Below are positions 1-7,771 of a stretch of 37,586 nucleotides of DNA, in pieces (position 1 is the first letter of the stretch; the number at the start of each line of letters is the position of its first letter). Made by a program: the position numbers and the translations under genes. The notes under the pieces were generated by a model. It was given only the letters and a program-made list of their open reading frames with translations, did no database searches and was not told the origin of the DNA. This DNA comes from a bacterium (lineage in GTDB: Bacteria; Cyanobacteriota; Vampirovibrionia; Obscuribacterales; Obscuribacteraceae). Location: positions 1 to 37,586 of the forward strand of contig WGMS01000031.1 of the NCBI GenBank assembly GCA_016124935.1, given 5' to 3'.

Positions 1-1
1 C

Positions 2-2011
2 GAATCCTATCATCAGGAAGCGATCATCACGCCACCTCCGCCGGTGCTTGAAGCCGCCCCCGAACCTGTTGTTGAAGCTCCGCCGGAGCCGGAGCCCATT
101 GTGACAGCGCCCCATGAAGCTCCTGCTGCAGAAGTGGTCGAGAGCTATGCGGAAGAAACGATTATCACATCTCCTGAGCCGGTCGCAGAAGTTGTTTCCG
201 AATCTGTTCCCGAAACGTCGGCGCCGACACAAGAGGAACCGATAGAAGAGGGCGAACCCGCCACCGAAGACGACACCACCGAAAAGAAAAAGCCCATAAT
301 GCTGGGCACCAGCAGAGCCCGTGGCCCGTTATTGAGACCATCTGGAAAAGGCATCAAGCGCACCACCGCCAAGCCCGGGATTTTTGCAAGTGATGCCGGC
401 GAAGAGCCGGAGGCTGCCGTATCCGAAGAATTGGCGATGCCTCCTGAAACTGTCTCCGCCCCCGCCGAAGAAGAAGCACCGGTGGGCGTAGCACCGGATG
501 TGATGCCAGAAGAGATTCCACTTCAGCCGGAGCAGCTTCTCTCGGAACCGGAACAAGAACCGGAACCGGAACCGGAGCCAGAAGCGCCAGTAGAAGCACC
601 GGAAGAACCGGAGGAAGAGCCGCAAGCTACCGGTCCGGTACTGGAGCCGAAGCTGGTTCTATCGGAATCGGCAAGATTCATGGCCCGCCTCAATCAACGC
701 CTGGCTGAAGCGGACAAGAAACTGGAGAACAAAGCCGAACTGGCCAGAGGCAACGCCAATCTGCGCCTGGCCGAACACCTGGAAAACTGCGAGAGGGTAG
801 AAAGAGATAGAGCCAATTCCTCTCAGGCCCTTGCCGCCAAGCATACACGCCAGCTCGAATCGATAGCGTCCCAGGTAAAATCCAGAATAAATGAAACCGC
901 CGGCGATGCTATAGCCTCTTTAAACGCCGTCATCGGCCAGGCAGAACAAGAGATCGATCAGGTCAAGCAAGAACTCATCTCTACCCTGCGCTACGCCGAG
1001 CACCGGGCGCGCTCCGATTCCGAGTCTCTGCAGGACGATGCCAAGAAGGGACTGGAGAATCATATTCAGGAGAGAACCCAGGAATTCAAAGAGAGAACCG
1101 AGTATGTCTGCGGACTTCTGGAACAGGCCGCCAACGAACATGTAGACCTGGCGGACAAGCGTTTCGAGAAATTCAAATCCCGCATGGAGGACGAACTTAA
1201 GTCGATAATCGCTTCTCTAGAACGCAACGTCCACTCAATGAATGAAGAGATAGACGGCTCCTGGGAAAGAGCCTCGGCAAAACTGCAATCCAACTTGAAA
1301 GAGTTCGAGAGCACCTCGAATCACATGGTCAGAGACTGTCAGCTCAGCATGGAGAACAAAGTAAAAGAGGTCTATGTCGGACAGATTCTTCCCAAACTGA
1401 TAGACAACAAAGCTATCTTCCGAACAATGCTCTTCGACATGAAAAAGAACTTCGAAGAACAGTCGGACAGGACAATCACCGAACACCTTGCCGGGCTGGA
1501 ATCGAACATCAAGAATGCCCAGGAAGAGCTTAAACTGGTGATATCGAGATGCCACGCATCTATAGACCAGGTAGGACGCGGTCAGCAAGCAGGTCTAGAA
1601 GAGCTGTTCGACAACACTTCGGCAAGGATGCAAGAGTTCAATCATTCCGTGAAGACCAGACTGGAGAAAGCCAGACAGAATCTGGAGCACAATCAGGAAG
1701 CTTGCAACAAAATCGCCGAGTACGGTCCGGAAAACGAAGATACGACGCTATCGGAAGAGCGCACCATCACCAGGAACTCTATCCAGAATGTCTGCCGCGA
1801 CGCTGAGAACTCGCTCGAACAAGCGATCAGCTCCGGCTGCGACAAACTGGAGCGAGTGAGCGACGATCTGCAGCACCGCCTGACCAGACAGAGAGAAGAC
1901 TGGACAGGAAAGGTGAAGCTCAGCAGCGACGAAGGACTAAGCCGCATCAAAAGAGCAATCCAGGAAGCATACCAGGCTATAGAGCAGGCTAAAGACAAGC
2001 ATATGGAATAG
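2..2011 (+). CDS. Partial Pro/Glu-rich coiled-coil protein (5' end outside window)
   Basis: The reading frame is open to the first base, so this is the 3' part of a longer gene; the GTG at 44 is probably internal. Two parts are visible. The first (about 220 codons) is acidic and Pro/Glu/Ala-rich, with runs of Glu-Pro dipeptides near 544-590. The peptide ESYxxExIIT occurs at the window edge and again near 140-172, so this part seems built of degenerate repeats. The second part (about codon 225 to the end) is charged and Leu/Ala/Glu/Lys-rich with few Pro or Gly, as expected of a long coiled coil. No membrane segment or catalytic motif is seen. I do not recognise the family. A structural, cytoskeletal or envelope-spanning role is a guess from composition. 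It ends in TAG, 175 bp before the next gene. Confidence 0.8.
   Translation, partial: ESYHQEAIITPPPPVLEAAPEPVVEAPPEPEPIVTAPHEAPAAEVVESYAEETIITSPEPVAEVVSESVPETSAPTQEEPIEEGEPATEDDTTEKKKPIMLGTSRARGPLLRPSGKGIKRTTAKPGIFASDAGEEPEAAVSEELAMPPETVSAPAEEEAPVGVAPDVMPEEIPLQPEQLLSEPEQEPEPEPEPEAPVEAPEEPEEEPQATGPVLEPKLVLSESARFMARLNQRLAEADKKLENKAELARGNANLRLAEHLENCERVERDRANSSQALAAKHTRQLESIASQVKSRINETAGDAIASLNAVIGQAEQEIDQVKQELISTLRYAEHRARSDSESLQDDAKKGLENHIQERTQEFKERTEYVCGLLEQAANEHVDLADKRFEKFKSRMEDELKSIIASLERNVHSMNEEIDGSWERASAKLQSNLKEFESTSNHMVRDCQLSMENKVKEVYVGQILPKLIDNKAIFRTMLFDMKKNFEEQSDRTITEHLAGLESNIKNAQEELKLVISRCHASIDQVGRGQQAGLEELFDNTSARMQEFNHSVKTRLEKARQNLEHNQEACNKIAEYGPENEDTTLSEERTITRNSIQNVCRDAENSLEQAISSGCDKLERVSDDLQHRLTRQREDWTGKVKLSSDEGLSRIKRAIQEAYQAIEQAKDKHME
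544..590 (+). repeat. Glu-Pro coding hexamer repeat
   Basis: Imperfect GAACCG-type hexamers encode alternating Glu-Pro residues inside the coiled-coil gene. This is low-complexity coding sequence and likely to vary in copy number between strains. Confidence 0.6.
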
Positions 2012-2063
2012 TTGCTTAACGATCCGCCCGAATTAATCTCTAAATCGCGCCGGATCCTGTGTC

Positions 2064-2094
2064 TATTGAGTCAAACGGGTATTGACTGACGGGG
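2064..2094 (+). repeat. Adjacent direct repeats around a -35 box
   Basis: TATTGAGTCAAACGGG (2064-2079) is followed directly by TATTGACTGACGGGG (2080-2094). The second copy contains the TTGACT hexamer proposed as the -35 element, so the pair could be a regulator site. This is seen in sequence only; no regulator is known. Confidence 0.35.
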
Positions 2095-2110
2095 AAATCA
2101 GCCCTATTAG
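2082..2110 (+). promoter_or_regulatory. Putative sigma-70 promoter for the ADP-ribosyltransferase-like gene
   Basis: TTGACT at 2082-2087 and TATTAG at 2105-2110 are separated by exactly 17 bp. The -10 matches the consensus at 4 of 6 positions. Transcription would begin near 2117, giving a leader of about 70 nt before the next gene. Confidence 0.45.
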
Positions 2111-2186
2111 CTGTTTTAGTACCGCCACGAGTTAATCTTGGCAACGGTTTAGCAGGCTCACACAATAGGGCATAGGGAATAAGGAG

Positions 2187-2912
2187 GTGAGCTTCTCTTT
2201 TTTCCTTCATCGTGAGGACAAAATCCTGGAAAGTTATTACGATCACCATGTCCCTCCGGCTCTGCCGCAATTCGCGGCTGAGTTTTCCGGTCTGAATTAT
2301 AATCGAGAGAAGAAAGAGCTCTATCTTTACCACGGCACCAACTGCTACCGCCGCTTCGAAATTACCAGATCCGGCTTCATAGAGCCCGGACGCAACCACT
2401 ATAGCTTCTTCTGTACCAATCCGCGAGAAGCTTACACATACGCGCGTGCCGCCGCCATGCGCGATATGGACCCTAATAGCATCAACTCCCTCATCTGTGA
2501 GCCGGTGGTTCTCAAAGTCACTTTCACGGAGCGTACCTGGGTCCAGGTCGACTTCGTCAAGCCGACCAATCCCAATGAAGTCAAAGAGTCGGACACCGAG
2601 ATGGATTGCCTCACCATGGCTGTTCTGGGACCGATTTCCACCGACAACATCATCGAGGTGCTGCACTGCACCCATGGCCGGCGCATGGAATACGGCGGCT
2701 TCGCCATCAAGACTTTCGCCGACGGCACAGTTCTGGAAGGCATTCAACAGCTCAAAGAGACCCTGGCGAAAAAGCGCCTGGATGCCTGGATGATGAAAAA
2801 GATTGGTCTGATGAAGCAGACAATGTCCACCCAACTTTCGGGTGGAGAGGTGCCGGAGTTGACATCCGACGACCATCTGCGAAAATTGAGAAAGAATCAA
2901 CTGCGGGCGTAG
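2187..2912 (+). CDS. Putative ADP-ribosyltransferase-fold protein
   Basis: This is a soluble protein of about 240 residues. The segment around residues 45-86 reads LYLYHGTN, then SGFI, then HYSFFCTNPREAYTYA. It resembles the first two active-site strands of PARP/KptA/Tox-ART-type domains: His49 in YHGT, and an aromatic near 72-75 followed by a helix. A later acidic stretch, ESDTEMDCLTMAVLGPIS near 134-151, sits where the third motif (Glu or Gln before a strand) would fall, with Glu138 as the candidate. No signal peptide or membrane segment is visible. The start is odd: the GTG at 2187 lies inside a perfect AAGGAGGTGA Shine-Dalgarno sequence (2181-2190), no start codon follows at normal spacing, and the frame is closed by a stop at 2166. 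The fold call is from motifs only; substrate and biological role are unknown. The next gene starts 15 bp downstream. Confidence 0.6.
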   Translation: MSFSFFLHREDKILESYYDHHVPPALPQFAAEFSGLNYNREKKELYLYHGTNCYRRFEITRSGFIEPGRNHYSFFCTNPREAYTYARAAAMRDMDPNSINSLICEPVVLKVTFTERTWVQVDFVKPTNPNEVKESDTEMDCLTMAVLGPISTDNIIEVLHCTHGRRMEYGGFAIKTFADGTVLEGIQQLKETLAKKRLDAWMMKKIGLMKQTMSTQLSGGEVPELTSDDHLRKLRKNQLRA

Positions 2913-2927
2913 CCTCCGTTTAATGCA

Positions 2928-3770
2928 ATGACCAAAGAGAAGAGAACAGGATTGTTAGTGACGCTGGCAGTCCTTGCCGTGTGGATCTACATAGAGATGG
3001 AGCCGGTGCTCTCGCAAAATGCCGGTGGCGGCTTCTTCGGCCAGCAAGGTCAAGCTCAAGCCCAGGGCTGGTCCGGCAACGCGCCCCAGCTAGTGCCGCA
3101 AAACTACTTCGACCAGGGAATTCGTTCCCAGGGCTATGGACAGGGCATGCCCTCCATGCCTCAAAACCCCATGGCCATGCCGCGCAATGACGCTATGATC
3201 GGTGACGGTGGTGGTGGTTTCGCGGCCAATCAATTTCAACAGATACCGCAGCAACAAGCGGGGATGCCGATGTTTGGTCAAGCCCAGATGCAACAACAGA
3301 TGCCCCAGCCACAAGCAAGCGGTATTCGTGGGCTCTTACAAAAATTCATGGGGGGCGGTCAGCCCCAGGCAATGAACAACCAGTACATGCCAAACCAGGG
3401 CTTCAACCAGGGCTTCAACCAGGGCTTCAATCCAGGATTCAACCAGAATCCGAATCAAAACAATAATGATGGCATCATTCGTCAAGCGGTGGCTGAAGTC
3501 CAGCAAGAGCTTTCCATAGCGGCAAACAACGCCTCCCAGGCAGAAGGCTACCGGAGAGAGGCTTACGCGGTTAGTGACCGAGGAGCCAAGCGGAGAGCCG
3601 CATCAGAAGCACGGCATTACGCCGGACAGGCAAGAGCCGCTGCTTCACGCGCCAGGTCGAAAGCTCGGGGCATACCCCAGGCTCTGTCTATTGCCTCTCA
3701 AGTACAGGCCCAGGCGTCGAGAGCTCAGTCGGCGGCAGACTCGGCCTCTTCGGCGGCTTCCGGCTGGTAA
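2928..3770 (+). CDS. Membrane-anchored or secreted Gln/Asn/Gly/Met-rich protein
   Basis: This protein has 280 residues. A hydrophobic segment at residues 8-24 follows a basic start (MTKEKR), so it is a signal anchor or an uncleaved signal. Residues 30-170 are low complexity and rich in Gln, Asn, Gly, Met and Pro, including the unit GFNQ repeated near 156-172. The last 100 residues are Ala/Arg/Ser/Gln-rich and likely helical, with many heptad-like alanines. No catalytic motif is seen. Such composition suits a surface, matrix or aggregation-prone protein, but this is inference. It begins 15 bp after the ADP-ribosyltransferase-like gene, so the two may be cotranscribed. The ATG at 2928 has no strong ribosome binding site. 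Confidence 0.7.
   Translation: MTKEKRTGLLVTLAVLAVWIYIEMEPVLSQNAGGGFFGQQGQAQAQGWSGNAPQLVPQNYFDQGIRSQGYGQGMPSMPQNPMAMPRNDAMIGDGGGGFAANQFQQIPQQQAGMPMFGQAQMQQQMPQPQASGIRGLLQKFMGGGQPQAMNNQYMPNQGFNQGFNQGFNPGFNQNPNQNNNDGIIRQAVAEVQQELSIAANNASQAEGYRREAYAVSDRGAKRRAASEARHYAGQARAAASRARSKARGIPQALSIASQVQAQASRAQSAADSASSAASGW
3393..3440 (+). repeat. 12-bp tandem repeat, four units
   Basis: Three exact copies of AACCAGGGCTTC (3393-3428) are followed by the variant AATCCAGGATTC. Each unit encodes Asn-Gln/Pro-Gly-Phe in the Gln/Asn-rich protein. It is an in-frame coding repeat that could change length by slippage. Confidence 0.85.
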
Positions 3771-4006
3771 AGCCACAGTCCATATTTGTGTTCAGCGACA
3801 AAGCACCAATTCTCTTGATACTGCCAGCGACACCACAAAACAGTTGCCGCCGATTACGTTTGGTAAACGAATCATACGAATTTATACAGAATGCAAAAAA
3901 TGGCTCTGCCTTGCCTTCCTATTTATGGTTTCATCCTGTTATCATTTAACCTCCCCTTGAGAACCCGAATCGAGAGCCCAACCGCGATTCCATCCGAGAC
4001 TCAACA

Positions 4007-5956
4007 GTGAACAACCCGATGAATAAATTGAAAGCAAAAGAGAAATCGACAGAAAAATCGAATCCTGCCTTCCTGAGCGACTTTGACCTGCATCTGATTG
4101 GCGAAGGCAACTATCAAAAGCTCTACGAAAAACTAGGGGCTCATCCCATGGTCATCGACGGTCGCAGCGGGGTTCACTTTGCCGTATGGGCGCCCAATGC
4201 CACAGCCGTATCGGTGGTCGGAGACTTCAACGAATGGAAAGGCGGCGAATCGCCGATGAAACCTTTCAAAGAATCGGGCATCTGGAGCTGTTTCGTTCCC
4301 GGTCTGGAAGAAGGCGCTAAATACAAATACCTGATCGAGAACAAGAAAACCCATTTCAAAGAAGAAAAATGCGATCCGATCGCTTTTCGTTCGGAAGAAA
4401 GACCGAGAACCGCTTCGATAGTGGCTTCTCTAGACGACTACGAATGGACCGACTCAAACTGGCAAGCAGAGAGACTGCAAAAGAACGCTCTCAATGCTCC
4501 GATTTCAATATACGAAGTGCACCTCGGCTCCTGGATGCGCATGCCCGGTGAAGACAACCGCATGCTCACCTACCGAGAGCTGGCCGAGAAGCTGATACCA
4601 TATGTGGTGGACCTGGGCTTCAGCCACGTCGAGTTGCTGCCGGTCAGCGAACACCCCCTCGATGCCTCCTGGGGTTATCAACAAACCGGATACTTCTCCG
4701 CCACTGCCCGCTTCGGCACCCCGGCAGATCTCAAATATCTGATCGATACTTTCCACAATGCCGGTATCGGCGTAATTCTCGACTGGGTTCCGGCTCACTT
4801 CCCCAAAGACGGGCATGGACTGGGACTTTTCGATGGAACCCACCTTTACGAGCACGCCGACCCGCGTCAGGGCGAGCACAAAGAATGGGGCACCTATATC
4901 TTCAACTATGCAAGAAATGAAGTCAAAAACTTCCTGATCAGCAACGCCCTGTTCTGGTTCGATAAATATCACATCGATGGCCTGCGGGTCGACGCCGTCG
5001 CATCAATGCTTTACTTAGATTATGCCAGAAAAGACGGCGAATGGATCCCGAACGAATACGGTGGTAGAGAGAACATCGGCGCCATTCACTTTTTGCGTCA
5101 ACTGAACGAGACCATCTACAAAGAGCATCCTTATGCCATGATGATTGCGGAAGAATCCACCTCCTGGGGCATGGTCACCAGACCACCCTATCTTGGCGGA
5201 CTGGGCTTCGGCTTCAAATGGGACATGGGCTGGATGAATGACACCCTGGTCTACATGGAAAGAGAGCCTGTTCACCGGCAATATCACCAGGACAATCTCA
5301 CCTTCCGAGCCATCTATCAATTCACCGAAAACTTCATACTGCCGCTCTCCCACGACGAAGTCGTGCACGGCAAGAAGTCCATTCTGGGCAAGATGCCCGG
5401 GGACGACTGGCAGCAGTTCGCCAACGCCAGACTGCTCTATTCCTACCAGTTCACCACCCCCGGCAAGAAACTCAATTTCATGGGCAACGAGATTGGCCAG
5501 TGGATAGAGTGGAAATTCGACGAGAGCCTGGACTGGCACCTGACAGAATATGACCGTCACCGGGGAATGCAAACCCTTTTCCGTGACCTCAACGCCCTTT
5601 ATAAAAACCATCCGGCGCTCTATCGCTTCGACAGCTCCGAGCAGGGCTTCCGCTGGATCGACTGCAGCGACCACGCCAATAGCGTCCTGGCATATCTGCG
5701 CAAAGGAGAAGAAGGAGACAAAGACATTCTCATCTGTCTCAACTTCACCCCTGTTCCCAGACAAAATTACCGCGTCGGTGTTCCCGTCGGCGGTTACTGG
5801 AGAGAGATTTTCAACTCCGACAGCACCAACTATGGTGGCAGCGGCATGGGCAACCTTGGCGGCGTCCACACCGAATATATAAAACAACACGGATTCGATA
5901 ATTCCGTAACGTTGACACTCCCACCGCTGGCAGCGGTAGTATTCGAGGCACCCTGA
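4007..5956 (+). CDS. glgB: 1,4-alpha-glucan branching enzyme
   Basis: The enzyme cuts alpha-1,4-glucan chains and rejoins them through alpha-1,6 bonds in glycogen synthesis in the cytoplasm. A CBM48-type beta domain (about residues 55-140, with VHFAVWAPNA and VGDFNEWKG) precedes a GH13 barrel (about 170-540) and a C-terminal beta domain. All four GH13 motifs are visible: DWVPAHFP, GLRVDAVASM with nucleophile Asp329, AEES with acid/base Glu382, and LSHDEVVHG with Asp450. The length of 649 residues fits bacterial GlgB. The start is GTG at 4007; an in-frame ATG at 4019 is an alternative, and neither has a clear ribosome binding site. No other glycogen gene is adjacent. A 40-codon ORF begins 2 bp after its stop. 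Confidence 0.97.
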   Translation: MNNPMNKLKAKEKSTEKSNPAFLSDFDLHLIGEGNYQKLYEKLGAHPMVIDGRSGVHFAVWAPNATAVSVVGDFNEWKGGESPMKPFKESGIWSCFVPGLEEGAKYKYLIENKKTHFKEEKCDPIAFRSEERPRTASIVASLDDYEWTDSNWQAERLQKNALNAPISIYEVHLGSWMRMPGEDNRMLTYRELAEKLIPYVVDLGFSHVELLPVSEHPLDASWGYQQTGYFSATARFGTPADLKYLIDTFHNAGIGVILDWVPAHFPKDGHGLGLFDGTHLYEHADPRQGEHKEWGTYIFNYARNEVKNFLISNALFWFDKYHIDGLRVDAVASMLYLDYARKDGEWIPNEYGGRENIGAIHFLRQLNETIYKEHPYAMMIAEESTSWGMVTRPPYLGGLGFGFKWDMGWMNDTLVYMEREPVHRQYHQDNLTFRAIYQFTENFILPLSHDEVVHGKKSILGKMPGDDWQQFANARLLYSYQFTTPGKKLNFMGNEIGQWIEWKFDESLDWHLTEYDRHRGMQTLFRDLNALYKNHPALYRFDSSEQGFRWIDCSDHANSVLAYLRKGEEGDKDILICLNFTPVPRQNYRVGVPVGGYWREIFNSDSTNYGGSGMGNLGGVHTEYIKQHGFDNSVTLTLPPLAAVVFEAP

Positions 5957-5958
5957 TC

Positions 5959-6081
5959 ATGAAAGGATATGACGATCACTCCGTAACTCCCTCCGACCTG
6001 TTGAAGCTCGTACCGTTATCGGTGGCCTTCGTGGCTTTATTGAGCTTCATCTGGAGTCTTCCGGACGTCATCATCCGCTGA
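5959..6081 (+). CDS. Small single-pass membrane protein, 40 aa
   Basis: An ATG two bases after the glgB stop opens a 40-codon frame ending in TGA. The product has a polar start (MKGYDDHSVTPSD) and one hydrophobic stretch from about residue 14 to 34 (LLKLVPLSVAFVALLSFIW), then a short tail ending in Arg. This suits a small inner-membrane protein. There is no ribosome binding site of its own at good spacing (GAGG lies 12 bases upstream), so translation would be coupled to glgB. The terminator-like hairpin at 6111 lies just behind it, which fits a glgB transcript that includes it. Function is unknown. It could be a chance ORF, but the tight spacing and plausible membrane segment favour a gene. 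Confidence 0.5.
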   Translation: MKGYDDHSVTPSDLLKLVPLSVAFVALLSFIWSLPDVIIR

Positions 6082-6110
6082 CAACCTCAATAAAACAGAA
6101 GCAGGGCAAA

Positions 6111-6136
6111 ACCGGGAGACGAAAACGCCTCCCGGT
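6111..6136 (+). terminator. Hairpin behind glgB and the small ORF
   Basis: ACCGGGAG and CTCCCGGT form a perfect 8-bp stem around a 10-base loop. The following sequence (CAAAAACATTTATT) has no clean T-run, so this may be a weak or factor-assisted terminator, or a 3'-end stabilising hairpin. Confidence 0.5.
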
Positions 6137-6212
6137 CAAAAACATTTATTCGGATTTACTATTTCTATCCTATCACACGACTAAAATCGGAATCTCTACT
6201 AAGCAATAGCCG

Positions 6213-6218
6213 TATAAT
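6213..6218 (+). promoter_or_regulatory. Consensus -10 box upstream of the decarboxylase
   Basis: A perfect TATAAT lies 43 bases before the decarboxylase ATG. No good -35 hexamer is seen at 16-18 bp, so the promoter may need an activator. Confidence 0.45.
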
Positions 6219-6260
6219 GAGGTCGACAAAATCTCGAGACAGCAATTATAGGAAACAAAC

Positions 6261-7622
6261 ATGGTACTGGAAACCGGAAGCCTCGACCTGCTAAAACCGG
6301 CGCTGGCAAAGTTAGAAGAGAGCTATAGCGATTTGCCGGCGTTCTCGCAATCTATCGACGAGAAGAAGCTGAAAGAAGTACTGCTCGAAGTTGCCGAGCG
6401 CATGAAGGACAACTATCCCTATCCCCATCCTCTCTACGCCGGACAAATGCTGAAGCCACCACATCCGGTTGCGCGATTGGCCTATATGCTCTCTCTTTTC
6501 GTCAATCCCAATAACCACGCCCTTGACGGCGGTCGCGCCAGCTCTGCCATGGAGAAAGAGGCAGTAGCTGCCATAGCCCAGATGCTCGGCTTCAAGACTC
6601 ATCTGGGGCACCTCTGCGGCGGCGGCACCATGGCCAATCTAGAAGCGCTCTGGGTGGCAGGCAAGCTCGCGCCTGGCAAAATGGTGGTCGCATCGAATCA
6701 AGCACACTATACACATAGCAGAATCACAGAGGTGCTCGGCATCGCTTTTAAAGCCATCGCAGTCGATGAACGCGGACGCATGGATATAGAGGATCTCGAC
6801 AGAATTCTCGAAGAAGAGGAAGTGGGCACTGTAGTAGCAACCACAGGGACAACCGCCCTGGGTTCGGTCGATCCCCTGCCGGCGATACTTGATCTGCGTG
6901 AAAAATACGGTTTTCGAATCCATGTCGATGCCGCCTATGGCGGATATTTCAAACTGGCGGAGAATCTAGACACAGAAGCAAGAGCCGCCTTCGATAGAAT
7001 CGGCGAGGCTGATTCGGCGGTGATAGACCCTCATAAACACGGGCTCCAGCCCTATGGCTGCGGCTGTGTTCTATTCAAAGATCCGGCAGTAGGCGCGCTC
7101 TACAAGCATGATTCGCCCTATACTTATTTCAGCTCCAGTGAGCTTCATCTGGGCGAAATCAGCCTGGAATGCTCCAGACCAGGCTCGGCGGCAGTAGCAC
7201 TCTGGGCTACCCAGAGACTGCTTCCTATGACTGCTAAAGGCGAATTCGCCGACGACCTGGCGAAGAGCCGCAAAGCAGCTCTTGAACTTTATGAACGGCT
7301 AAAGCAAGACAGTCGCTTTCTGACACCGCTTGTACCGGAGCTGGACATTGTCATCTTTGCGGTTAATGCAGAATCGGCAGAAGAGAGCTCGAGAATGGCA
7401 AGGACGATATTTGAAGATACCGCGAAAAAAGGCCTGCATCTGGCCCTGGCAAATCTGCCGGTGAGGCTCTTTCCCGAATCCATGTTGAAAGACAGGACGC
7501 AAGAGTATGTTACCTGTCTGCGCTCCTGCCTGATGAAGCCGGAGCATCTGGACTGGCTCGATGAAATATGGCAAAAGCTCGATCTGTCCATGGTCGACGC
7601 CGGTCAAAAGGTACTTTCTTAA
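6261..7622 (+). CDS. PLP-dependent group II amino acid decarboxylase
   Basis: This is a cytoplasmic decarboxylase of the glutamate/aspartate/tyrosine/diaminobutyrate decarboxylase superfamily. Family marks are present: the cofactor-stacking His149 in NQAHYTHSR, Asp223 in HVDAAYGGYF that pairs with the pyridine nitrogen, and Schiff-base Lys259 in DPHKHGLQPYGCG. The 453-residue length is normal. The substrate cannot be read from the sequence; aspartate (giving beta-alanine), glutamate, tyrosine and diaminobutyrate are all possible. AGGA lies about 10 bases before the ATG and supports the start. It stands alone between glgB and the Mop gene, with no transporter or partner that would reveal the substrate. 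Confidence 0.88.
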   Translation: MVLETGSLDLLKPALAKLEESYSDLPAFSQSIDEKKLKEVLLEVAERMKDNYPYPHPLYAGQMLKPPHPVARLAYMLSLFVNPNNHALDGGRASSAMEKEAVAAIAQMLGFKTHLGHLCGGGTMANLEALWVAGKLAPGKMVVASNQAHYTHSRITEVLGIAFKAIAVDERGRMDIEDLDRILEEEEVGTVVATTGTTALGSVDPLPAILDLREKYGFRIHVDAAYGGYFKLAENLDTEARAAFDRIGEADSAVIDPHKHGLQPYGCGCVLFKDPAVGALYKHDSPYTYFSSSELHLGEISLECSRPGSAAVALWATQRLLPMTAKGEFADDLAKSRKAALELYERLKQDSRFLTPLVPELDIVIFAVNAESAEESSRMARTIFEDTAKKGLHLALANLPVRLFPESMLKDRTQEYVTCLRSCLMKPEHLDWLDEIWQKLDLSMVDAGQKVLS

Positions 7623-7727
7623 GAACGATTGACGCTTTGCAAAATCACCTTCTTAACCAGCCGCTGATATCTGCGCCAAAACTCTGAGATTAAATTCGAG
7701 CGTTGAAACAATAAGCGAACTAATTGA

Positions 7728-7736
7728 TGACATAAT
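7728..7736 (+). promoter_or_regulatory. Extended -10 promoter for the Mop gene
   Basis: TGACATAAT is an extended -10 element (TG, one base, then CATAAT with 5 of 6 consensus matches). The expected transcript start near 7743 places the ATG at 7742 at or before the transcript start, so the ATG at 7772 is the better start codon. Confidence 0.45.
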
Positions 7737-7771
7737 CTTCAATGTCAATTGACTCTATCGAGGATTTTTCT

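Noticed and set aside
2040..2900. 286-codon minus-strand frame opposite the ADP-ribosyltransferase-like gene
   Set aside because: It is the antisense shadow of a better-supported gene and has no recognisable domain.
3393..3440. Tandem repeats as a CRISPR array
   Set aside because: Units are 12 bp without spacers and code in frame for GFNQ.
3574..3960. 128-codon plus-strand frame overlapping the end of the Gln/Asn-rich gene
   Set aside because: It runs in another frame of a repetitive gene and has no ribosome binding site or coding character of its own beyond it.
5015..5890. 291-codon minus-strand frame opposite glgB
   Set aside because: Antisense shadow of glgB, whose motifs are certain.
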